Origin: Omphiscola glabra
Taxonomy: Eukaryota; Mollusca; Gastropoda; Lymnaeidae
NCBI GenBank assembly: GCA_964017045.1
Contig: OZ024798.1
Location: forward strand, 7,647,793 to 7,711,792
DNA: 64,000 bases
Reading direction: 5' to 3'
Shown: in pieces, positions 34,401-46,400 of the stretch
How positions within the stretch are numbered: the stretch's first letter is position 1
How the letters are laid out: the number at the start of each line of letters is the position of its first letter
Notes under the pieces: model-generated
The model's database searches: none
What the model saw: the letters and a program-made list of their open reading frames with translations, nothing else
Told to the model about the DNA's origin: nothing
Position numbers and translations under genes: made by a program

Positions 34401-37400
34401 ACTGATGGCCCAATCCATAAATACACCTCCACATTACTCAACTACAACGTCATCATTCGCCAGTCCCAAACCTCAAACGGATGAGATTTTTGCAGATTGC
34501 AACAATAAAATACACAGTCTTATCAAATCTATTTTAGAGACGCTTAAATTGAAAGGGTTTTCCGTACTTCTATTTACTTATATTTATAATCTAAAGATAG
34601 CTTCTTTTCGCTGTCTAAAATTACACTGAGAATCGATAGCAGGCTTTCATTAACAGGTCCATTCATGGAGTAATGTTTTGTGTGAGTTTTAGCTATTCGC
34701 GTATATGAAATCTCTGCATGGTTTTACTAGGACCAAAACTAAAAACATATCACATTTGAAAGTAACTAGAATGTATGTACTTCCATCCACACAGAGAGCT
34801 GACATCATTCGTATAGGGATTGAAAGGGGGGATAGAAGAGCATGAGGAAAGACAGACAAGCTCAGGGAATTATTGGGAGGCCCTTTTCTTGAAATCAATA
34901 AAGAGCGAGACATAAGGTCGTAGCTAGTCAGCCCCAGATTCTGAACTAGTCCCAGACTCGACACTTCGATCCAACTGTAAAAGGCTGCTAGCCGTGAAAT
35001 TTATTACACTTTTTTAAACAACTAAAATATACACGACACTGCAGTGGATAAAAACGCATTTTATTTGTCAGCCAAAAGATTCATAGATGAATATTTAAGG
35101 AAACAGGTTTATTGATAATAAACATGAGGGAAATGAAATACATGAGAGGAATGTGTATGTGATGGTATGATAGATGTTCATTTACTTGGGAAACTGCATG
35201 AGTTAAATGGCAACGTAACATGGATGGTGGGTGGTTTGTTTGGTGGAATGGTATGCGGGGATGGGTGGAGTACTTGGAAAGTTCGGTGGGGACGTGACGT
35301 TAGGGTGCAAGGTGGTAATGTTGTGGGGATATTCGATGGGAATGTGGGTAAATCTAAGTATCGATGTTATGTTATTAAAGAATGGGAATGTTAGGTGGGA
35401 AAGTTACGTAGTGATGTTAGGTGGGGGTATATAATGTTAGGTGGGATGTTTGGGTGGGGCTATTACACAAATAGATGCATACCAGTCACACTACTCAGTG
35501 TTGCGCAGCAATAAACAGACATGTTGTCATATAAATATATAGTACTGTAGTAAAGTATAGTGTTTTGATTACACTGAACATATTGATTTTCAGCATATAG
35601 ATAAACATTCTGAATTATTTATATTTAAACTAGAAAAATGTATGACATTTTAAAGCATTCCTCAAGCGTAAAAATAAACCATCATTTATCGTAAAACGTA
35701 ACTTCCATAGTGAATATTGACTTTAAGAGATTATTTGATTTTATAAGCGCTATAAATGTACGCTCCTTTTTGTTTTCTAAAATTTATTGAACCCTGGAGG
35801 TTCATCTAGTAAAAGTTTACAACATTTATTGTACCCGAACGACACTGGCATCACTAGGGGGTGCAGACCGGCGCACCCGGTGACACCCACAGAGGGGGGT
35901 AACACAGAGTATGCTCGAGTCGGTTTCATAAAAGACCTCAGTTAATTACAAGAGCATGGTGCCATCAGAACAGTTTGTCACAAAGCTGGGTGCCACCAGA
36001 GCAGACAGATTCGGAGGAGGTTCATGGTGAAGTCAAGAGAAGGTGAAGAAAATGGTAGGTGAACGATGAATAGACAGTTCAAGACCCATCAAGGAATTAG
36101 CAGATATGTTTTAGCAGGGGTCCTAAAACTTTTTAAACATCGGGCCTGGTCAGTTCCCCCTCAGGGTGGGCCGGACTATAGTTTTTAAAAAAAAATATTA
36201 TGAACGAATTAACATGCACACTGCACAAATCTTATTTGTTGCGCAAAGAGGGGGGGGGGGGGTAGTGCTGGCAAGTTTTTTAACCAGGCTGAGTTTGGAC
36301 GTGGCTGGAGCGCCGAGTTCCCGTACGTGGTTATGCAGCTGGAGTTTCTGGTCCAGCTTTATACCCAGATACGTGGGTGACTTGTCCCATTTTAGTGACT
36401 TCCCGCAGATGTGAAGATCAATTTCTTCTTTGAGCACTTTTCTACCATTAGTGAACAATGTATATACGGTCTTCTCCGCATTCACCACCAATCTCCATTT
36501 CTGAGCATAATCTTGTATCTGTGTGAGATCTTTTTGCAGCCGGCTCTGCAACTGCTGGATGGATTTGCCCGAACTCCAGATTGCTAAATCATCTGCGAAC
36601 ATTGTGTTCTTCGTTACCAAATGTGACTGCAGGTCATGCACGTACGCAAGGAACAAGGTGCAGCTCAAGGCCGACCCCTGCTCGAGTGCACACATGTTCG
36701 AAACCTTGTCCCCTACACGGGTGGATATCGTACGATTTGATAGAAAAGAATGAATCCACCTGTGCATGTTGGCTGTTACTCCGAGCTGTTGCAACTTGTA
36801 CAGCAGACCTGCCCTCCAGACTTTATCGTAAGCGTTCTGGAGGTCAAAGAACACCGCGACAGTATGATTCTTCATCTGAAGTTCATTGGTGGTGCTTTGG
36901 ATAAACTGGATCACTTGATCCATAGGCTGCCTCCCCTTGGTTGGTAGGAATGCTCTTGGTTCGTTCCAAGAACCAATAGTCTTGCGTTCACCATTCGCTC
37001 TGCTACTTTTCCGACACACGATGTGAGGGAAATAGGCCGGTAGCTAGACAATTGGTCACTTGGTTTCCTCTCTTTGGGAATAGGGACAATCACCGCTTTC
37101 TGCCACGCCTTTGGCAAGGCGCCTGTTGTCCAGGTTTTGTTGACAAAGTCTAGTAATGTGCGTTTTCCCGTTTTGCCCAAATGGGTGAGCATTTCATTAC
37201 AGACTCTGTTGGGTCCTGGAGCTTTACCTGTTTTGCACTTTCCTAGGGCCGTTTGCAGCTCGGCCATTGTAAAGGGTGCCGTAAAAGCCTCTTAGTGTGG
37301 GCCCACTCGTTGGGCTCGGCTTCCAACCTTTCGGAGTTTCCTGATGGCCCGGCTTTCGTCGGTGTCTCTGGCACTTTTGCTCACCTTAGCAAAATGTCGA

Positions 37401-40400
37401 TTAAGCGCTTCGGCGCGCTTACCACAGCTAGCCTCTGTGCCAGCTGATGTTTTAAGGGGGCGGATGTTCCGCTGCTTCCCCATGCCAGAGAGGTTATCTA
37501 GTAATCGCCAGACCTTCCTTCCGTCCGAGAGGTTGAGGTTTCCACACGTAGTTTCCCACTTGGACTTTTTTGCCCTAAAGACTTCGGCACGAACTTGGGC
37601 CGTCAAGAGGTTATACGCTGCTCGAGCTGCAGGTGCTTTTCTCTTGGCAGCCTTCCCCCGTGCTTTTGCTCTTTTCTCCACCAGCGCAATCAGAGTCTTG
37701 TTCCAGTACGGTCTTAAGGTTTGTTTTCCGTTCGTTCTCGGAATTGTTCTCCTTGCCGCCTCGAGAATTTTGCTTATGAGGAGCTCGTACTCCACATTTA
37801 AATCGTTCGGCCTCGTTGCATGGGCCTCAGCCAAACTGGCTTCGACCTCTGTTTCGTATTTGGCCCAATTCGCTTTACGAAACTGCCAGTGCCTTTTTCG
37901 AAGGCGTGCCTTGGTGGTAGCTAGCAAAATTCTGAGGAGGATCGGTTTATGGTCACTCCCAACCTCATCCAAGACCTCCAGGCTGAGCTTGGACTCGAGA
38001 TCCGCTGAAATAAGCGTCAGATCTTGTCGGGACTCCGTACTTAGTCCTGTATGTAGTAGTGTGGGCACACTATTTTCGTCTTGTAAGCGAATGAGGTTGG
38101 TAGTGAGACACAGGTCCTCCACGTAACGTCCCGATGCGTTACGTTCAACATACCCCCAGTCCGGTGACTGGGCGTTGAAATCCCCAGCTATTATTTTCCT
38201 CTGAAAATTAATGTTATCGCTGATTGGGAGACTGATCGGGTTGCGGGGTGCGTTGTAAACGTTAGTTATTTCAAAATATTGTTTATTTTTGAAAATTTTG
38301 ATGGTGAGGGTGTCAGTGCCTTGGCACGACTTCACCTCAAGCAGTTTCATCGGTATGGAATTTTTGACTGCTGTGGCCAGACCTCTGCAATTCTTGCACT
38401 TGCATTGGTAGAGGGAGTAACCTGTGATATGGAACTTCTTACCTTTTAGTAGAGTCTCTTGGAAGAGTGATACGTCCACGTCCCACTCGTGGAGTAGCTT
38501 GGTGATCTCTCCTCCCTTCTGTCTGATGCCACAGACATTCAATTGTATAATCGATAGGTAAGTGGGGGGGGGGGGGCGGACCCTTAGCGCCACGCATGCC
38601 ACGTACATTAGTTTTGTCCCCCGTCAGCCTGTCCTCCGACGCTGACGGAAGAGGATTGTGGATGTCCAACCCAGGGGCAGTGATCTCGTCCCCCGCTAGC
38701 CTGTCCCCGGACACTAGCGAAGAAGGCAGTGACTGAGTTGCCAGCTCCATGTTTAAAAGTCTAATTGTACTTGCCATGTGTACTTGCGGGTCTGGGAAGA
38801 ACGCTCCCCCCCCCCTTAAGGGCTAGCTTTGCATCGCTAGTCCCCTTTCCCAAGGGGTCATTCGGTCAGGACGTTGAGGCATTGAGCCGGGTTGTTTAGT
38901 TTCGGGTGGTCACCTCCACCTTAATCGTCTGCCACGCCACGTAGAGGCACAACCCTTGTGGACGTCCTCGAGTTTCCTCGGGGACGTTGCCGCTTACACA
39001 GCACAGACATGACACAACTAGAAAGTTTTATTGACTTCATTGGACATTTTCATCCAACAATCAAATTCCTTTCACGAACTATAAAAGTACTATCAACTTT
39101 TTGGACTTAAAAATTAACTGTAACGAGCACAACATATCTACGAACATTTTCTATTTTTAAAAAACAGACAGTCACAGATTCTTACTATATTCATCGTCCC
39201 ATCCTCAATCTTATAAAAACTCCATCCCTTTTTCTCAGTTGCTGAGACAGAGAAGACTGTAGCAATGATGAGGATTTTTGGGAAAGGATGGCTGAATGTT
39301 GGATTTTTTGCGACGCAGGTCATAAATATCCTGAGCAAATTTTTTAAATATCTGTCCCTCGAGTTAAAGGTAAGACCAGACAGGATTTTTTTGAAGCTAC
39401 TCATTCTGACGCTAGTGATAGGTCAACATCTATTTTAACTTTTCATCCCCGTAACTTAAAATTCGTTTTCTGGTTCTGAAAACCCGTTCAATTCTTATGG
39501 CAGACCCTGTCACCAATGAGATATTCAGAAAACCTCCTCTTTTCGCTTTCCGGGGGGACAAGAGCCTTAGGTACATGCTAGTTAGTAGCCACCTCCCTGC
39601 TATTAAAGCACATAAAGGCACCAAAAGTTGCAATCATAGCCGTTGTAACACATGTCCTTACGTGATTGAAATTGATAAGATCCCTTTCCCTCTGGAAATA
39701 TTCAGAATAAAAGATGGCTTTACCTGCACTAGTCGCAACGTGACTTACACCATCCTTTGTAAAAAGTGCGGTAAATTATACGTAGGCCGTCGCCTTGGAG
39801 ACCGGTTTAGAGAAAACCTGTAGAACATAAATAAACAGGCTCTTTGTCCTGTCTCCAAACATTTCAATAGCACTAACCATGGTGGAATTTTATGCATCGC
39901 AGTTACTGGTATACTTTACACCGGATATGATCTATATGGAGAATACATGAATAACAAGATTTGGTACGTTGACTCCATACGGTATAAACCAAATCCACAA
40001 TTTTACGTAACTGCCATGTCTTTTTCCTGATTTGGTGTTTACATTTTACTTCAAGTCACTTCTTTTCCATTCTTCTTTACGTTTTTGCGCCCACTCCTAT
40101 TTTCTCTCTTTTTTAGGTAGGATATTTAACGTAAATTTAATTTATACCTATTTAAATATTTTGTTGTTGTACTGATGAAGACTTGTGCCGAAACGTCTAC
40201 TTATGTATAATGTTAAATTATTATTTAAGCTTAACATATATTGTTATATTGACACAGATTGTTCGCGTCTAATAAATCTATAGGCGTCACAAACTCTAGC
40301 CAGTCAACTTGCATAATGGGGGCCTAAGACATTTCATCAACACATATGTGTACACAATACAATGAGAGTATGCTTTACAATGGGATATCACACTGTTTTA

Positions 40401-43400
40401 GATGAAATCCATTTCTAGAAACATAGACCACCTATAGTAATACCTCTTTTTCTGCTTCTCGGCATCCATGCATAGTAAAATTATATCAGTCCATAGTTTC
40501 ATGGCACACACACCGGGAATTCCGAGGCTCTTTAGTTACATTCAGGCAACTTTATTTAAACCACTGTCTCTTCGGGAAACAAAGTTTCACCAAATATTAT
40601 TTTTCATCAACACAGACCTTATATCCACAAAAATCACGATTCACTGTCCACATAATCCACAATGGAAATAATTTCTTGAAAGTTTCACTGAGTTTGATTT
40701 CTTATGTTTAATGAACACTAGCAGCATCTCCGATAACCAATATTTCATTTTAATGTGTAAAATCTTTCATCTATGTCTAGACGTGAGGTCATGTCTCATC
40801 TCTTACATGTGTAGAATATTCCTCGTGAAACAGCGAGATTTCATTGGATGAGACATTCTGAGCTCAAATCCAGAGATGAACGACATATCTCAGCTCTGAC
40901 TGACCTTATTTATTTTTTTAGAAAAGGAGTCACTGTACTTAAATACAAATAGGGGGGGGATGACAAAATTTCGGCCAGATCAATAATCACCATAGGCGAG
41001 ACAACATGAGGCACTCTCAGACAAAGGGACCTGGAGGAGTGATTGTTCCCTCGTATGTCAGTTAAGTAAGGTGCAGATTTTCTCTATCAAAATAATGTCA
41101 CGTTGATGCCGGGTAAATGTGGATTTTGGTGGCTCACATTGCAACACGATAACATCAGTATTTTGCCCTGTCGAAGAATATTTAGACATGGGTGTGTATG
41201 GGAGGGGCAGGGTGAAGTTGCACGGCACAAGTGTTCAGAAATTGTTTTCACTTACAACAGGAAGTCATTCATCTTTAAAGCAGATATGATTTGAACAATT
41301 TCAAAGCACGATTTTAAAATGTAAAAATAAAAATCATTATTATGATTAAACTTTAACGATAGCTATAACAATAGCCGTAATCTATGCTGATGGTTTTCAA
41401 ACTGTGGGTCGCGACCCTTCGGGTGGTCGCCTGATAATATGCGGACGTTTTAAAAAAATCAATTCTCAACATCTCAACAAGCCAACACAGATCTCAAATC
41501 AATACAAATCGTTTCAAAACTAGAAAAACAATCTGTACTAATAAATTACTTTTACGTTGCCTCTTTACGTTAGCGAGTTAATCCTAATTTTTTAATAGAT
41601 AGACTAGTAGGGTGATAAAACTCGGAACGAAAAAGAAACTAGAATACACTGCAGTCTATTGGTTCAAGGAATAGACCCGAAGTAAGAATAAATTTACCCG
41701 GATTGGTTTAAAACCATGTTTTCATCCAATAAGCCAGGCAATAGAATTATGATAACAAGAATGGAAAGTTGTTGTTACGATGAAAAACTGTAATAACGAA
41801 AATAGTCCGATGAAAATATGCTTTGATAACAGCATCAGTTAACAAAGTTGACTGGTTCTAAACTAGGACATATCTTATAAAGGCAGAACATCATCGAATG
41901 CGTCATTGGTGAGCCAGTATTTTAGGATGTGAGGGCAAGGTTGTGGCAGTATAAAAGTAAAAGATTCGGTAAGTAAATCGCTTCTCATTCTCACAATATA
42001 ACGTGTAAATAAAAATATGTAATGCACACAAAAAAAGTCTCACATTGTAAGAAATATATCCTTTTCCGTCACTTTGGCGGATCATTTCTTGTCTATAAAT
42101 AAATCCCTATTTATCCACTCATGTGTACACAACAGAATGTCTCAACGGTAGGTTCCACCCACAAGGTGGTTAGTGCATGAAGGCTATCTTAAATCCGCAA
42201 CAGTGTCAAAGTAGTGCCAGAACGAACATGGCAATCGTCTCATTTACATATTTACACGTGTGCTATGCCCTCGCCGTCATCTGAGCCACCCATCAATGAA
42301 ATTCATTTATATAAACCTTACATTTCTGCATGACTTCAACAGTCTCGCATGACTTCAACAGTCTCGCATGACTTCAACAGTCTCGCATGACTTCATCAGT
42401 CACCAACGTCTTGAAAGTAGAAAGTACTAACTTACGAGACTGCTAGGCATGACCAAATTAAAATTTTCACTGATTACAATCGTTTCAAACTTTGGCCGTC
42501 CACATGCACATACTGAAATTGGCCTAGTTTCCATGAGATATCAAATGCCACCTCCTCCTCGTCAAGCACACTTGATGTTTTAAAACATCAATTTTGATAG
42601 TATAATAATAAGTTTGGCATCGGCAGCCATTGCAACTTAATAAGATTGAAAAGATACAGCGAAAATAATGGTCTGCACTAAGGATGGGTTTTTCTTGAAA
42701 AAATTGGGCTTATTTGTATAAAAAGAACAACACACACTTTTGTGGTTGTGCCAGTTGTGATTTTAAAAAAAAAATAGTAAGAGCTTTCAATATTTGCTTT
42801 TTTTTTCTAAATGAGATTTTTGATCAGCTGGTGTATGTTATACGCGAACACTAGCAACTGATGAAACCGGCAATAACCAACATCATGCTAGCCAATATGA
42901 CACTGACACCATAGCGTGTAGCTTACTGTATTTACTGTAGGTATTGTGGATCGGTAAAGCGCACAGGAAGAACCGTGAGACGAAAATATTGCGCCAAAGG
43001 CAAAATGTAAATCTCCATTGCATACCACTGATCGTACGTCATGATTTGCTGCGTTTTTTTGCCCCATAATATTTTCATTTTATTCCGACTGTAGCACACA
43101 AGATTAGTAAATAGTTCAATGATCTAGAAGAGGCACGATAAGAACATCAATATATCCGTTTGTGTAACTAAATATACAGTAAAATAAAATTCTGCACAAA
43201 GTCATATTTTGGAAAACTGATTCATTAATTCATAATTAGTCATCAATTAGAAAACAAACTCATTAATTCACCATTAATCTATCAATTGGAAAAATGAATT
43301 ATTAATGCCGTATCGCAATATGACATATCCTAGTGACACCAATACTGTAACACAGACCGAACGGCCAAAATTAATAATATATAACATGTAGCGCTATGCT

Positions 43401-46400
43401 AATCTGCCTTCATCAGCTGGGGAATGACATTTATTTGTGTAATACACAAAACTCTAATTTTGTTCGTTTTGGCCGTGTCTTTGGGGAAATTCTTGTCTAA
43501 ATATGCACACAAATTACCCTGTCTCTGTGTAGTATTATTTGTATCTAAAGTTTAAAAAGGAACATTTGAATACAAAGTTTGTAATATGAAAGTTGCAGAT
43601 GAGAATAATTTAAACTGTAAAGGACATTTCAATATGTTTAAGAGTTACAGTTTATTCTTATTGAAAGTGAACAGCAACAACAAGTAGATGCGACTACTAA
43701 AACGTGTTTTTTTTTTTTAAGTTTCAATTGATCATTATAGCATAATAGTCATAAACTTATTTGATGATAGCTGGGACTCTATATATAAACCAATACATAT
43801 GTTTAGTGCTACACACGGCCACAATCTATCAACAGATCAATATGTTTAGTGCTACAAACGGCCACAATCTATCAAAAGATCAATATGTTTAGTGCTACAC
43901 ACGGCCACAATCTATCAACAGATCAATATGTTTAGTGCTACACACGGCCACAATCTATCAACAGATCAATATGTTTAGTGCTACACACGGCCGCAATCAA
44001 TCACATGTGTAACGTGCTCCGTGCTTCATACTTCCCCTAATCCATGAGCAGTAAAATATTTTGTATCGTTGCAAACACCATGCAACACTAAACCTACTCT
44101 GCCAAAGATTAAGCGGACTTACTTTTCCTTATTTGAGTTATTCTCCGTGACAAAGGGGAAAGTTATCCAAGCTGACGTCACATGTTTACCTTTCCTGACA
44201 CGTTAACATTGTCGTGTAACTAAACTTCTATGTTAAACTGTGTTTAATACGAGCCTGTTATTTTTGTTATTATTGCAGCGAGCGTTACAAGAGGTTAGCT
44301 GTTCCTTATAGTACATACAAATACAAACACCTCTCGCCTTTGAAAAACACCTTTCATAAATGATATTACAAAACTAAGGCAGACAGCGCCGCCGATTATC
44401 TCACATTGCTAATCTGGTCCGGTGATAAAGTTTGAATAATGAACTAAGTGTTCTCCATCTCGGCGTAACACTGCTTCCCACTTTGACAACCACGTATCAT
44501 ATTGACAGCCCATGTTATGTACGCTAGCGCCCCTATTTTGACGTCATAAAAAGAGACCTTCACGTCTCCTATACTAGATTGCGTACAAGATGGTTCTCAC
44601 CTTACATATTCTAATACACTCAAAAGGCATTACTTCACTACACAGCAGTGGCGTAACTCGGGTTGGTGCCGCCCAGGGGGGGGGGGGGGGGCTAAGCTTT
44701 TTGCCGCTCCCTTTCATAAAAAACCTTCTACATTAAGCAGAAAAAGACGCCCCTAAATATAGAGCAACAAAGTGCCCACCGGGAAAAACTCCCCCCTCTG
44801 CACCCCCTTCCTATGCCTCTGCTAAGCAGTCATAATCTACACCTTCTCATATACGGAAATGACAAGTTCCAGAACATAGGTACATTTAGAGTCTCATAAC
44901 AATTTTTTTTTATAATTGGTATAATATAACATCGAAAATGCTACGTAAGTCCATGAATAGACTGAGACAATTGTACAGTATGTTGGTGATTATGGCATGC
45001 AGGTACAGTAGGTTGGTAAGTATGACATCGAGGTACAGTAGATTATTAATTATGTCATTCGGGTACAATAGGCTGGTAATAATTACAACCAGTTACCAAT
45101 TCACGAATAAATAATATTTATGAAAACTAGGTACAATTGTATAGTCCTGTTTTGTAGGACTGTCTTTTGAAGACAACTCGGCCCCATTTATGATAACCTA
45201 TACATTCCCAGACTGTTTGTGGTGTTTTTATTTTAGAGAACAAATCTCCATCTGACCAACTGATAACTAATCAATAAGTGGTTGAACAGTAATTGGCACG
45301 TGACATCTAGACAGATAGGGAATGTTTTTTTGTAGGTTTTACCCTTAAGACTAAGACTTCTTCTATATATTAAGGGCCCACGATCAATTTATTGACCATT
45401 CTGGCTCTTATGCATGTAGATAGGACGTGTAATGTTTCTGTGCCTGTTATTGAAGAGGATATTTCACTGGTTGAAAGGGCTACGCAGCGGGGGTTTGAAG
45501 GAATGAGGCAATAGACGCAAATATGTCAAGTGTTGTCGCCTCAACTGTTCCTTTTGGAAGCTTGTTCCAGTCCCTCATTGTCTTTAGCAGGAATGAGCAG
45601 TTCCTGTACTGGCTTCTTGCTGATATGAGCGGGAACTGCCTGTCATGGCCTCGTCGCTGTCTATGGGGAAAGGGACGAGTTTCTGTTTAATACATGAGCA
45701 GTGGACTAGCCCATTATTTATCTTGTACATCATGGAGAGCCTGGATAGTCGTCGTGGTTCCTCCAATGGTGACCAGCCCAGTGTTTCCAGCATGCTGCCA
45801 ACACTAGAGGAATTACTGTAGCGTTTCAGGACAAAGCGTGCTGCTCCTCGCTGGAACGCCTCCAACCTGTCGATGCTCTTCTCGGTAAATGGGTCCCAAT
45901 AAATATTTATGACAATGGGTCTTCTCCTTAAACTATACTTTATAAAAGAAAGTCTACTTCTAGTGTGATAAAGAAAGTAAGTTGTTTATAGAAGAGACAC
46001 TTGGTTCACAGATTTGTCAAACAGATAACAAATAAAGTCAAACAGAAAACCAGACCAAGTGGGTTGAACAGACAACCATACGATGTGGGTTGAAAAGACA
46101 GACCCCGTGGGTCAAACAGAAAAACGGACCATGTGCGTTGAAAAGACAAGCCGCCCAAGTTGGCTGAACATACAATAAAACAATGTTGGTTACACCCCAG
46201 TGACCACACAGTGGAGAAATGCTTAACTTTCACAGATGTTATTACAGGGTAGATCAATATCACCAACTACAACCAAAGTTGTTGGTATGAGTGGCAATAC
46301 AATAGTTTATAAACATTTGGGAAACAGAATGTTGGAAGCAATAGATCTAGGTGTTGGGCGAACCTTGGTTCTTATAAAGTAACTATAGTTAAATCCCTGG

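Noticed and set aside
37344..38126. A 260-codon plus-strand frame.
   Set aside because: Shadow of the LINE endonuclease region on the opposite strand.
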